NCBI GenBank assembly: GCA_036509255.1
Contig: DATCFY010000205.1
Span: 1-64,000 of the forward strand
Direction of reading: 5' to 3'
DNA length: 64,000 bases
From: RYN-230 sp036509255
GTDB lineage: Bacteria > Actinomycetota > Actinomycetes > Streptosporangiales > Streptosporangiaceae
Under the pieces are notes generated by a model that did not search any database, was not told where the DNA came from, and saw only the letters and a list, made by a program, of their open reading frames with translations. Each line of letters opens with the position of its first letter. Within the stretch, counting starts at the first letter, position 1. A program made the position numbers and the translations under genes. Positions 33,072 to 41,703 of this stretch are shown here, one piece after another.

Positions 33072-34628
33072 ATGGTGACCGAACGCTATGACGTGATCAT
33101 CATCGGGACCGGCGCCGGCGGGGGCACGCTGGCGCACGCTCTCGCGCCGTCGGGAAAAAAGATCCTGCTCCTGGAGCGTGGCGATTTCCTGCCCCGCGAA
33201 ATGGACAACTGGAACCCGAAGCCGGTGTTCGTGGACGGCAAATACATCAGCCACGACACCTGGTACGACGCGGACGGCAAGCCGTTCCAGCCACAGGTGC
33301 ATTACTACGTCGGCGGGGCCACCAAGATGTACGGGGCCGCGCTGTACCGGCTGCGGCCTGCGGACTTCGGCGAGATCAAGCACGTGGACGGGCTGTCGCC
33401 GGCCTGGCCGCTCAGCTACGACGAGTTCGAGCCCTGGTACACCAAGGCCGAGTGGCTCTACCAGGTGCGCGGGGCGCATGGCGAGGACCCCACCGAGGGC
33501 CACTGGTCGAAGCAGTACCCCTGGCCTGCCGTCACCCACGAGCCGCGGATCCAGCAGCTGGCCAATGAGCTGCAGGCCGACGGGTACCAGCCGTTCCACG
33601 CACCGTGCGGGATCCTGCTGAACGAGGCCCACCGCCCGGCCAGCGACTGCATCCGCTGCGCCTGGTGCGACGGGTACCCGTGCCTGGTGCACGCCAAGTC
33701 CGACGCGGAGACCATCGCCGTCCGCCCGGTCATGGACCTGCCCAACGTGACGCTGCTGACCGGGGCTGAGGTCCTCAGCCTGGAAACGGGCTCCGGCGGG
33801 CGGGTCGTCACCGGTGTGGTGGTGTCCCGGGGTGGCCAGCGCGAGGTGTACCAGGGCGACATCGTGGCGCTGTCCGCCGGCGCCACGAACAGCGCCAAGA
33901 TCTTGCTCAGCTCGGCCAGCGACGAGCACCCCGACGGCCTGGCCAACGGGTCCGGCCAGGTGGGCCGGAACTACATGTTCCACAACAGCAAGGCCATGGT
34001 GGCGCTGGGCAAGGAGCGCAACGACACCGTCTACCAGAAGACGCTGGCGGTGAACGACTTCTACCTGGCCGGCGACGGCCGGGAATGGCCGCTGGGCAAC
34101 ATCCAGATGCTGGGCAAGTCCAACGCGGAGGCGATGAAGGGCGAGGAGCCGAAGCTGACCAAGCTGGCTCCGCACTGGAGCCTGGAAGAGGTCGCGGCGC
34201 ACGCCGTGGACCTCTGGCTGACCACCGAGGACCTGCCGAAGCCGGAGAACCGGGTCACCGTCGACCAGGACGGGAACGTGCACCTGGCCTACACGCAGAC
34301 CAACGATGCGGAAGCGGCCGGCCTGTACAAAGAGGTCAAGACCATGCTGAACCACGTCGGCATGGCCGCCCATCACATCCTGGACAAGAACTACTACATG
34401 AAGATGGACGTCGCGCTGGCCGGCGTGGCGCACCAGTCCGGCACCTGCCGGTTCGGCACCGACCCGGGCACCTCGGTGCTGGACGTCAACTGCAAGGCCC
34501 ACGAGCTGGACAACCTGTACGTCGTGGACACCAGCTTCTTCCCGAGCATCGGCGCGGTGAACCCGGCGCTCACCGCGATGGCCAACGCCATCCGCGTCGC
34601 CGAGCACTTCACCGAGCGGCTGGGTTAG
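33072..34628 (+). CDS. GMC family FAD-dependent oxidoreductase
   Basis: About 518 residues; start at the ATG at 33072 (MVTERYDVIIIGTG), although a GTG 3 bp on is equally possible and no strong ribosome site is seen. The FAD motif GTGAGGGTLAHAL is at the N-terminus, and the GMC C-terminal segment HQSGTCRFGTD with VDTSFFPSIGAVNPALTAMANA near the end. A cysteine-rich central stretch (SDCIRCAWCDGYPCLVHAKSD) is as in membrane-associated sugar and alcohol dehydrogenases. It oxidises an alcohol or sugar of unknown identity. The gene is alone, with a 52-bp palindrome 111 bp after its end. Confidence 0.87.
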   Translation: MVTERYDVIIIGTGAGGGTLAHALAPSGKKILLLERGDFLPREMDNWNPKPVFVDGKYISHDTWYDADGKPFQPQVHYYVGGATKMYGAALYRLRPADFGEIKHVDGLSPAWPLSYDEFEPWYTKAEWLYQVRGAHGEDPTEGHWSKQYPWPAVTHEPRIQQLANELQADGYQPFHAPCGILLNEAHRPASDCIRCAWCDGYPCLVHAKSDAETIAVRPVMDLPNVTLLTGAEVLSLETGSGGRVVTGVVVSRGGQREVYQGDIVALSAGATNSAKILLSSASDEHPDGLANGSGQVGRNYMFHNSKAMVALGKERNDTVYQKTLAVNDFYLAGDGREWPLGNIQMLGKSNAEAMKGEEPKLTKLAPHWSLEEVAAHAVDLWLTTEDLPKPENRVTVDQDGNVHLAYTQTNDAEAAGLYKEVKTMLNHVGMAAHHILDKNYYMKMDVALAGVAHQSGTCRFGTDPGTSVLDVNCKAHELDNLYVVDTSFFPSIGAVNPALTAMANAIRVAEHFTERLG

Positions 34629-34872
34629 GGCTTGCTGGCGAGGCCCGGCACACCAGGGGCCCGGGGGACGGCTTCCGGGCGGTTCCGATTCACCCGGGTC
34701 ACGCTGATCTCTCCCGTCACACCGGCTGCGCCGCGGGGTCGTGATCATGACTTGAGTGTCGTTGGAACGACACTCAAGTCATGATCACGAAGGGGTGGCG
34801 GGTCCCGGGGGCAGGTTCCGGATGGTGACTCACGCGCAATCGTTGAATAGCCCATGGAGGGTGACGACGCGG
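34629..34872. other. Intergenic region with 52-bp palindrome
   Basis: 244 bp between GMC and lipoprotein genes. The perfect palindrome at 34739-34790 is listed separately; nothing else is recognised. Confidence 0.5.
34739..34790. terminator. Perfect 52-bp inverted repeat, 25-bp arms
   Basis: Two perfect 25-bp arms flank a GG centre; the inner part is CTTGAGT-N14-ACTCAAG. No mismatch was found. It lies between two rightward genes, 111 bp after GMC and 83 bp before the lipoprotein gene. A terminator is the simplest role, but a perfect palindrome of this length could also be an operator or a small mobile palindrome. Confidence 0.5.
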
Positions 34873-35358
34873 ATGCGGGGACGCGACACGGTATTACGCA
34901 TGAGGGTTGGACTGGCTGGTGCGTGCCTTGTCGCTGCTGCCGCACTGCTAGGGGCAGGCTGCTCGTCCGGCGGGGGAACCGCCGCGGGCGGTCCGTCGTC
35001 CAGCCCTTCGGCGAGCGCTTCCGCGGCCATCTGCCCGGACGTGGCCGCGCTGCGGCAGTCCATTACCCAGCTCGGCCACCTGAGCGCCGGCTCCAACGCG
35101 CTGGCCAAGCTCAAGACCGACGCCGCGAACGTCAAGACGAACCTGGACAAGTTGCGCACGACGGCCGGCACCGAGTGGAAGACCCAGATCAACGCCCTGG
35201 AGACGGCGCTGACCAAGCTGGGCAAGACCCTCTCCAGCCTCGGCAGCCAGCCCAGCGCGACCGCCGCGGCGGCCGCGGTCTCCACCGACGTCGCGCACGT
35301 CACCAGCGCCGCGAGTGATCTGCTTCGCGCGGCCAGTACCCGCTGCCCGGCCGGCTAG
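34873..35358 (+). CDS. Putative secreted lipoprotein
   Basis: 161 residues from the ATG at 34873, with a GGAGGG ribosome site. A basic start, a hydrophobic segment (VGLAGACLVAAAALLGAG) and the lipobox LGAGC make a lipoprotein signal peptide. The mature part starts with Ser/Gly-rich spacer, then a helical domain with KLKTDAANVKTNLDKLRTTAGTEWK. The fold resembles small four-helix or coiled lipoproteins of unknown function. A cysteine pair (ICPD and TRCPAG) may form a disulphide. Confidence 0.75.
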   Translation: MRGRDTVLRMRVGLAGACLVAAAALLGAGCSSGGGTAAGGPSSSPSASASAAICPDVAALRQSITQLGHLSAGSNALAKLKTDAANVKTNLDKLRTTAGTEWKTQINALETALTKLGKTLSSLGSQPSATAAAAAVSTDVAHVTSAASDLLRAASTRCPAG

Positions 35359-35429
35359 GCCACCCCGTCCGCATTGAACCTGGCCCCCTGCCAGAACGGC
35401 TCTGACGATGCCTGACCCAGGAGGGGACC

Positions 35430-37322
35430 ATGGCCCGCTACCCGAACATCAGCGACCACGGACTGATTGGTGACCTGCAGACCGCGGCGCTGGTCACCAC
35501 CGACGGCACGGTGGACTGGTTCTGCTGCCCGCGGTTCGACTCGCCGAGCGTGTTCGGGTCGCTGCTGGACGCCGACAAGGGGGGCTACTTCCGGGTGGCC
35601 CCGGACCGGGACGACTACGTCAGCCGGCAGCTCTACTTTCCCGACACCGCCATCCTGATCACCCGGTTCATGACCCCGGACGGGGTCGGCGAGGTGACCG
35701 ACTTCATGCCGGTCACCGGGAACCGGGCCACCAGCCACCACCGGCTGGTCCGGCTGCTTCGGGTGGTCCGCGGGTCGATGCGATTCGTGATCGACATCAA
35801 GCCGCGCTTCGACTACGGCCGCCAGGACCACCAGCTGGAGCTCGCCGAGGAAGGCGCGATCTTCCGCACCGAGCAGCTGGAACTGACCCTGCACTCGGTC
35901 GGCATCCCGGGCAGCTCGCCGCGCGACCTCGGCGCCGAGGTGGAACGGCTCGGCAATGACCTGCGGATCCATCGCACCCTGAAGCAAGGCGAGACCGCGG
36001 GAATGGTGCTGGAGTCCAATGGCGGCCGCCCGCGGCACCTGCCGGACGGGGAACTGGAGCGGCTGTCCGACGAGACCGCCGAGTTCTGGCGCGGCTGGCT
36101 GCGCAAGTCCACCTACACCGGGCGCTGGCGGGAGATGGTGACCCGCTCGGCGATGACCCTCAAGCTGATGACCTACGCCCCGTCCGGGGCGCTGGTGGCC
36201 GCCCCCACCGCCGGGCTGCCGGAGCAGGTGGGCGGCGAGCGTAACTGGGACTACCGCTACACCTGGATCAGGGACGCATCGTTCTCGGTACACGCGCTGC
36301 TCGGGCTGGGGTACGCGGAGGAGGCGGCGGCCTTCGGCGTCTGGGTCCGGGACCGGCTGGTCGAACACCGCGGCAGCAACGGCGACTGCCCGCTGCGGAT
36401 CATGTACCGGGTGGACGGATCCTCGGACCTCACCGAGGAGACCCTCGACCACTGGGAGGGCTGGCGCGGCTCACGGCCGGTCCGGATCGGCAACGGCGCG
36501 TCCGGCCAGCTCCAGCTGGACATCTTCGGTGAGGCCATGGACGCCTTCGCCCAGGCCGACGAGCATGGGCTGCAGGCGGCGCACGCGGGCTGGACCGCGA
36601 TGGTGAACATGATGGACTGGCTCTGCGAGCACTGGGACCAGCCCGAGGAAGGCATCTGGGAGACCCGCGGCGGGCGAAAGGACTTCACCTACGGCCGGTT
36701 CCAGTGCTGGGTGGCGCTCGACCGGGCCATCCGCCTGGCCGAGCGCCGGGGCCGCCCGGCGGACATCCAGCGCTGGCGGTCTGAGCGGGACCGGATCTAC
36801 CGGCAGGTCATGGAGCGTGGCTGGAACCCGAAGGAACGGGCCTTCGTCCAGCATTACGGCAGCGATGTGCTGGACTCTTCGCTGCTGCTGATGCCGCTGA
36901 TGGGGTTCGTGTCACCGTTCGACCCCATGTGGCTGGACACGCTGCAGGCCATGGACAAGAAGCTGGTCTCCGACAGCCTCGTGTACCGCTATGACCCCAG
37001 CGCCTCACCGGACGGCCTGCGCGGGAACGAGGGCACGTTCTCGCTGTGCACGTTCTGGTACGTGGACGCGCTGGCCCGGTCGGGGCGGACGGAGGAAGCT
37101 GCGCTCACCTTCCAGAAGATGCACACCTACGCCAACCACCTCGGGCTGTACTCCGAGGAGATCGGGCTGACCGGCGAGCAGCTGGGCAACTTCCCGCAGG
37201 CATTCAGCCACCTGTCGCTGATCAACGCGGCGATCAACCTCGACTACCAGCTGGATCACGGGGTGGGCGCAGTGGAGCCGATGCTGGACCGGATCCGCCG
37301 CACACCCACCGGCCTCCGCTGA
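35430..37322 (+). CDS. Glycoside hydrolase family 15 protein, second copy
   Basis: 630 residues, ATG at 35430 with AGGAGGGG. N-terminal domain opens NISDHGLIGDLQTAALVTTDGTVDWFCCPRFDS. The barrel has GERNWDYRYTWIRDASFSV and EEGIWETRGG (general acid region). It is a glucoamylase or trehalase-type alpha-glucosidase, without a signal peptide. It resembles mycobacterial trehalase more closely than the copy at 19917 does, in my judgement. Two paralogues in one region point to trehalose or storage-glucan turnover under stress. Confidence 0.88.
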   Translation: MARYPNISDHGLIGDLQTAALVTTDGTVDWFCCPRFDSPSVFGSLLDADKGGYFRVAPDRDDYVSRQLYFPDTAILITRFMTPDGVGEVTDFMPVTGNRATSHHRLVRLLRVVRGSMRFVIDIKPRFDYGRQDHQLELAEEGAIFRTEQLELTLHSVGIPGSSPRDLGAEVERLGNDLRIHRTLKQGETAGMVLESNGGRPRHLPDGELERLSDETAEFWRGWLRKSTYTGRWREMVTRSAMTLKLMTYAPSGALVAAPTAGLPEQVGGERNWDYRYTWIRDASFSVHALLGLGYAEEAAAFGVWVRDRLVEHRGSNGDCPLRIMYRVDGSSDLTEETLDHWEGWRGSRPVRIGNGASGQLQLDIFGEAMDAFAQADEHGLQAAHAGWTAMVNMMDWLCEHWDQPEEGIWETRGGRKDFTYGRFQCWVALDRAIRLAERRGRPADIQRWRSERDRIYRQVMERGWNPKERAFVQHYGSDVLDSSLLLMPLMGFVSPFDPMWLDTLQAMDKKLVSDSLVYRYDPSASPDGLRGNEGTFSLCTFWYVDALARSGRTEEAALTFQKMHTYANHLGLYSEEIGLTGEQLGNFPQAFSHLSLINAAINLDYQLDHGVGAVEPMLDRIRRTPTGLR

Positions 37323-37350
37323 GCCGCACCGCTGGGCGTCGCCACCGGAG

Positions 37351-37500
37351 CCTCACCGCGGGCCGGCCCTGGTTACCGGGCCTCACCCCGGGCCTGGTTA
37401 CCGGGTCTCACCCGGGGCTGGTTACCGGGCCTCACCGCGGGCCTTCAACGCCGGGCCCTCACCCCGGCTGGTCCCGGCCTCATCCGCCGCGGGCCCGCGG
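37351..37500. repeat. Tandem repeat, ~25-bp unit, about six copies
   Basis: Units of the type CCTCACCCCGGGCCTGGTTACCGGG, of 23-30 bp, repeat from 37351; the last ones diverge. The last unit runs into the TCACCC-N5-GGGTGA site. The period is close to that of the array before cydA. Confidence 0.65.
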
Positions 37501-37502
37501 CC

Positions 37503-37519
37503 TCACCCACTTCGGGTGA
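37503..37519. promoter_or_regulatory. Inverted repeat TCACCC-N5-GGGTGA, site 7
   Basis: TCACCC-ACTTC-GGGTGA, exact consensus, with arms that extend to eight pairs (CCTCACCC/GGGTGAGG). It is 176 bp before the chosen start of the LuxR regulator and could place that gene inside the same regulon. It also could end transcription of the upstream GH15 gene. Confidence 0.55.
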
Positions 37520-37694
37520 GGCTGCGGTTCCGGCTCGCCCCAATCATGGGTTAACGGGAGCCGGAAGGCGGCGCGGTTGATACCAGCCGGCCCCGGGTAT
37601 GACCCGCAAAGGCGTCTGACCTGCACATTCACCCCCAGGGATGAGGATGGCCGGCCAGGGTGCCGCAGGTGTGGGGGTCTCGGGGGGGAATTCC

Positions 37695-40598
37695 ATGACA
37701 AGCACCATGAACGGGGCGGAGTCGCACGCGTCCGTGCAGACCGGGGCGGACGCGCCGCGCGTTCGGGAGCGCGGCGGGCCGGCACGGGCCCGGGCGAGCG
37801 TCGTCACGACGCCGCCGGGCCAGGAACGGCCGCGGTTCCTCGAAGGCAAGCTCCAGATCCCGCAGCCGCATTTCCCGGTGCTGCGCCGGCGCCGGATCAC
37901 CGGCCTGCTCGACCAGGCCGTCCGGAACCGGGTGACGCTGATCTCCGGGCCGCCCGGGGCCGGGAAGACGGTGGCCTGCGCCACCTGGGCCGCCGCCGCG
38001 CCGCAGGCCCGCCGGGTGGTCTGGCTGACCCTGGACGCCGAGGACCAGCAGGCCTGGTTCTGGGCCTACGTATGCGCCGGGCTCGGCAGGCTGCGGTCCA
38101 TCCCGGCCGAATCACTCCGGTCGCTCGAAGACGTGTCGCCGGACGGGTTCCCGTTGCGGCTGGTCGAAGCGGCGCAAACCTTCACCGAGCCGGTCATCCT
38201 GGTCCTCGATGACATCCACGAGCTGACCGATTCAGCCGTCCTGGGCGGGATCGACCTGCTGATCCGGCACGCACCGGCCACTCTGCGGCTGGTCCTGTCC
38301 GCCCGGCAGCCACCCGCGCTGCAGCTGGCCAGGCTGCGCGTGTCCGGCGAGATGGCCGACATCGGCGGCCACGACCTCGCCTGCACCAGCGACGAAGCGG
38401 ACGCCTACTTCTCGATGCTGGCGCTGGACGTCGACCCCGGGGCCCGGGACGCGCTGCTGCGGCGCACCCAGGGCTGGATGGCCGGCCTCCGGCTGGCCGC
38501 CATGCGGGCCCGGGCCGACCCCGAACCCGGCGCGAAGATCACCGACCTGGCCGGGGACGAGCCGATCGTGACCGACTACCTGTGGGACGAGGTGCTCGTC
38601 AAGCAGGCTCCGGCCACGCGCCTGTTCCTGCTCCGGACCTGCATCGCCGGCCAGGTATCCGGCGACCTGGCCGACGCGCTGACCGGGCAGTCCGGCAGCG
38701 CCCGCACGCTGGACCGCCTCAGCCGGGAAAACAGCTTCGTGGACGTGGTCGACCGTGAGCCCGGCGAGTACGTCTACCACCCGCTGCTGCGCCAGGTGCT
38801 CACCGCCGAACTGCACCGGGAGATCCCGCACGAGATCCCGGTCCTGCTCCGCCGGGCCGCCCGCTGGTACGCCGCACATGACCAGCCGATCGCGTCGGTG
38901 CGCTGCGCGGCCGAGGCCCAGGACTGGGACTACGCGGCGCAGACCCTGGCCGAGGCCGGAGCCGGGCTGGCCAGCCCCGGATCCACCGCGGACCTGGAGA
39001 GCGTGCTGTCCCTGTTCCCCACGGACCGCTCCGCCGACGACCCGGCGGTCGCCGCGGCGTGGGCCGCCGCCCGGCTGTGGGACGGCGACCGCGACGGGGC
39101 CGCCGCGTACCTGGACAGCGGCGACCGCTCGCTCAGCCGCGCAGTCCCGGCGATGCAGCGGATCATGGAGCCCACTCTGGCCGCGCTGCGGGTCATGCTG
39201 GCCGGCGGCCGGACGGACCCCGACCCCGCCCTCCTGGCCGGCGCCCGTTCGCTGGCCGAGCGGACCCAGGCGACCGCCAGCACCCAGCCCGAGCACCGCG
39301 CCGTGGGGCTGCTGTGGTTCGCGCTTGGCGTGGCCCGGCTGCGCCGCTGGGAGATCCAGCAGGCCCGGCACGCGCTGCGGCACGCCGACCGGCAACTCGC
39401 CGCGGGCAACCTGGCCGTGCTCCAGGCCCGGGCGCGGGCCTGGCGGGCGCTCGCCGAGGCCTGGTACGGCGACCTCACCGCCGCCCGCCGGTCCGCCGCT
39501 GACGTGCTGGCCGGGCAGGGCGTGACCGAGCGAGGGCTGGCCGAGGGCGGCCGGGCCGAGCTGGGGGCGTGGAGTGCGGGCTGGGAAGCCGGTGCCGGAG
39601 GCGGGGCCGTCGGCGGGACTCCCGCCGACGGCGGGATTGCCGGAGGCGCCGAGGGGACCGGGAAAGCCCAGGCCGCCGAGCTCGCGGCGCTGGCCCAGGC
39701 CCTGGTCAGCCTGCGCCGCGACGACCTGTCCACCGCGCAGCGGCTGCTGGAGGGCATCGACCCCCAGCTGACCGGCCAGTTCCCGGGAGAGCCGTCCGTG
39801 GCCGCGGTCGCGGCGCTGATCCGGGCCCGGGTCCTGCTCGCGGACGGCGACGCCACCGCGGCCACCGCGCTGCTGTCCAGGCTCCGCGAGACGTGGGGGC
39901 CTGCCCATCCGGCGCTGGCCGACGTGCTGACCGTCGCCGAGGGTGACGTCGCCCTGCGGGTCGGCAACACCGGCCGGGCCCGCGCGGTCCTGCTGCTGGT
40001 CGAGGAGGGCGAGCACTTCGACCGGGCCGACGGCCGGCTGCTGCGCGGCGGCCTGCTCATCGCCGAGGGCGACTTCAAGAGCGCGCTGGAGGCGGTGGAG
40101 CCGTGCCTGGACGGCGCGGCCGACGGGGTGACTCTGCAGGAGCAGATCTCCGGGCTGCTGATCGCGGCGGCCGCGCAACGCCGCCTCGGGTCCAGCGACG
40201 AGGCCGCCGGGCTGCTGGAACGAGCCCTGGCGCTGGCCGAGCCAGACGGCGCGTACCGGGCCTTCCTGGACGGGGGAGCCTCGGTCCGCTCAGCGATGAC
40301 CGTGCTCATCGCGCCGACCAGCCGTCACGCCGGCTTCGCCGGCCGCATCCTGGAGCGTTTCGACGCCCAGGCGCCCCGGCCGGGCGGCCCGGCGGACGCG
40401 GTCAGCGTGCCGCTCACCGACAGCGAACGGGCTGTGCTGCGCTTCCTCCCCTCGCACATGACCAACGAGGAGATCTCCCAGGCGCTGTTCCTGTCCATCA
40501 ACACGGTCAAGACGCACTTGCGCTCGGCCTACCGGAAGCTGGGCGTCAGCTCCCGCCGCGAGGCCATCGCCCGGGGGCGCCGGCTGGGGCTGTTGTAG
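37695..40598 (+). CDS. Large MalT-like LuxR family transcriptional regulator (LAL)
   Basis: 967 residues from the ATG at 37695; an ATG 54 bp earlier is possible. After a short disordered N-terminus, an NTPase domain (about 55-330) has Walker A GPPGAGKT, Walker B VILVLDDIHE and the STAND-type features of MalT. The centre (about 420-880) is helical, with TPR-like Ala/Leu/Arg repeats. The C-terminus (about 905-967) is a LuxR helix-turn-helix: LTDSERAVLRFLPSHMTNEEISQALFLSINTVKTHLRSAYRKLG. The ligand is unknown. It has an inverted-repeat site and a tandem-repeat array upstream, and the 12-41 kb stress genes may be its targets (hypothesis). Confidence 0.87.
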   Translation: MTSTMNGAESHASVQTGADAPRVRERGGPARARASVVTTPPGQERPRFLEGKLQIPQPHFPVLRRRRITGLLDQAVRNRVTLISGPPGAGKTVACATWAAAAPQARRVVWLTLDAEDQQAWFWAYVCAGLGRLRSIPAESLRSLEDVSPDGFPLRLVEAAQTFTEPVILVLDDIHELTDSAVLGGIDLLIRHAPATLRLVLSARQPPALQLARLRVSGEMADIGGHDLACTSDEADAYFSMLALDVDPGARDALLRRTQGWMAGLRLAAMRARADPEPGAKITDLAGDEPIVTDYLWDEVLVKQAPATRLFLLRTCIAGQVSGDLADALTGQSGSARTLDRLSRENSFVDVVDREPGEYVYHPLLRQVLTAELHREIPHEIPVLLRRAARWYAAHDQPIASVRCAAEAQDWDYAAQTLAEAGAGLASPGSTADLESVLSLFPTDRSADDPAVAAAWAAARLWDGDRDGAAAYLDSGDRSLSRAVPAMQRIMEPTLAALRVMLAGGRTDPDPALLAGARSLAERTQATASTQPEHRAVGLLWFALGVARLRRWEIQQARHALRHADRQLAAGNLAVLQARARAWRALAEAWYGDLTAARRSAADVLAGQGVTERGLAEGGRAELGAWSAGWEAGAGGGAVGGTPADGGIAGGAEGTGKAQAAELAALAQALVSLRRDDLSTAQRLLEGIDPQLTGQFPGEPSVAAVAALIRARVLLADGDATAATALLSRLRETWGPAHPALADVLTVAEGDVALRVGNTGRARAVLLLVEEGEHFDRADGRLLRGGLLIAEGDFKSALEAVEPCLDGAADGVTLQEQISGLLIAAAAQRRLGSSDEAAGLLERALALAEPDGAYRAFLDGGASVRSAMTVLIAPTSRHAGFAGRILERFDAQAPRPGGPADAVSVPLTDSERAVLRFLPSHMTNEEISQALFLSINTVKTHLRSAYRKLGVSSRREAIARGRRLGLL

Positions 40599-40665
40599 GC
40601 CGGTAGGCAGTCTGGTGACGGCAGAGAGTCCAGGGTGGTACCCGGCTGGTGCCCGGCCCCGCACA

Positions 40666-40710
40666 TGACCTAACGGATGGTGCCGCTGGAACGGACCATC
40701 CGTTAGGTCA
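40666..40710. terminator. Inverted repeat with 16-bp arms between convergent genes
   Basis: Arms TGACCTAACGGATGGT and ACCATCCGTTAGGTCA flank a 13-nt loop. It sits between the converging LuxR regulator and HdeD genes. Bidirectional terminator is the simplest reading. Confidence 0.55.
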
Positions 40711-40725
40711 CGTAAGTTCTCGCGG

Positions 40726-41400
40726 TTACGCGAGCGCGGCCTTGGCGGCGTGCCGAATGGAGAGCGCCATCACGCCCAGCATCACCCCGTAGGCGAGCAG
40801 CCAGATGCCCATCACCCAGAGCAGGACGCTCAGCGAGATCTTGGGCCAGAACATCACGATCAGGCCGGCGGCCAGGCTCAGCACGCCGGTGACCGCGCGC
40901 AGCCCGCGCCCGGTCCCGGGCCCGGACGTGGCGGCCACGCTCAGGTCCACGATCCCGTGCAGGGTCCAGAACACCCCGACGATGAACGCGAGCAGGACCA
41001 CCGTGACGTCGAGATGCCGCAGGCAGTAGAGCCCGGCCAGGATAGCCAGCAGGCCGATGATGACGTAGGCCGCCCGCATGCCGCCGGTGGCGTCGTGCGC
41101 GGTGAACCCGTGGATCAGCCGGAAAAGGCCGCTGACCAGCAGCGCCACGCCGAGCAGCGCGGCCACGACAATGAGCGTCGCCTTGGGCCAGACCAGCAGG
41201 ATCAGCCCGACCGCGAACGTCACGACCGCGACGAGCATGATCACCTGCCAGGCCTGCGCCCAGATTGCGGCCGACTCCCGCTGGTAAAGACCCGGGCCGG
41301 ACGATCCGGCGCCGGCACCGTACTCCGTGGTCCCGTCGCCGCGGCCTGGCTCTGATGGCGGTACGGTGCGGTCCCCCTGCCCTGCTTGCTGAGCTGTCAT
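40726..41400 (-). CDS. HdeD family (DUF308) acid-resistance membrane protein
   Basis: 224 residues; AGGAGGCGCT before the ATG at 41400. A polar 50-residue N-terminus precedes six membrane helices in three pairs (QVIMLVAVVTFAVGLILLVWP, LIVVAALLGVALLVSGLFRLI, and so on), the DUF308 layout. HdeD in enteric bacteria belongs to acid tolerance, but the molecular action is unknown. Its inverted-repeat site lies 73 bp upstream. Confidence 0.85.
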   Translation of the reverse strand: MTAQQAGQGDRTVPPSEPGRGDGTTEYGAGAGSSGPGLYQRESAAIWAQAWQVIMLVAVVTFAVGLILLVWPKATLIVVAALLGVALLVSGLFRLIHGFTAHDATGGMRAAYVIIGLLAILAGLYCLRHLDVTVVLLAFIVGVFWTLHGIVDLSVAATSGPGTGRGLRAVTGVLSLAAGLIVMFWPKISLSVLLWVMGIWLLAYGVMLGVMALSIRHAAKAALA

Positions 41401-41703
41401 AGCGCCTCCTAGGTTCCGCGGAACTACGCGCCACTACGCTCTCCAGCGTGCTCAGCCCCAGCGGGGCGGGCACCACCCGCGGCGGGTGAAGCGGGGTAAA
41501 ACGGAGGCACGACGGGCACCCGGCATGTCGTCACCGCCCAGGGATCCTCGCGCGGGCCACTAGACTGACGCCCGTGGCCGTCAGCGGCTGCGCTGGGTCG
41601 CGCGTAACCGCGTACGAGGCGCGGCGGGCGCGGCTAGTCAGGAGACTTCAGGGCGCAGCAGCGCAGCACATACCGAGCACATGGATCAGGGAGTGACGGC
41701 GAC
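41401..41703. promoter_or_regulatory. Divergent promoter region of HdeD and tig
   Basis: 303 bp with no gene recognised. The tail of the accessory region ends here; site 8 of the inverted repeat is inside, near HdeD. Confidence 0.45.
41473..41489. promoter_or_regulatory. Inverted repeat, site 8 (one mismatch)
   Basis: CCACCC-GCGGC-GGGTGA, 11 of 12 positions. The core CACCCGC-G-GCGGGTG is a perfect 15-bp palindrome, like site 4. It lies 73 bp before HdeD and 215 bp before tig. Confidence 0.55.

Larger units (their letters stand above)
37323..37694. promoter_or_regulatory. Region before the LuxR gene with ~25-bp tandem repeats
   Basis: 372 bp with no recognised gene. It contains a tandem array of about 25-bp units (37351-37500) and, at its end, an exact inverted-repeat site (37503-37519). 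Confidence 0.55.

Noticed and set aside
34739..34790. HspR HAIR element
   Set aside because: The half-sites CTTGAGT and ACTCAAG are present, but the spacer is 14 instead of 7 and the whole is a longer perfect palindrome.
37351..37500. CRISPR array
   Set aside because: Units are contiguous and degenerate, with no unique spacers and no cas genes.
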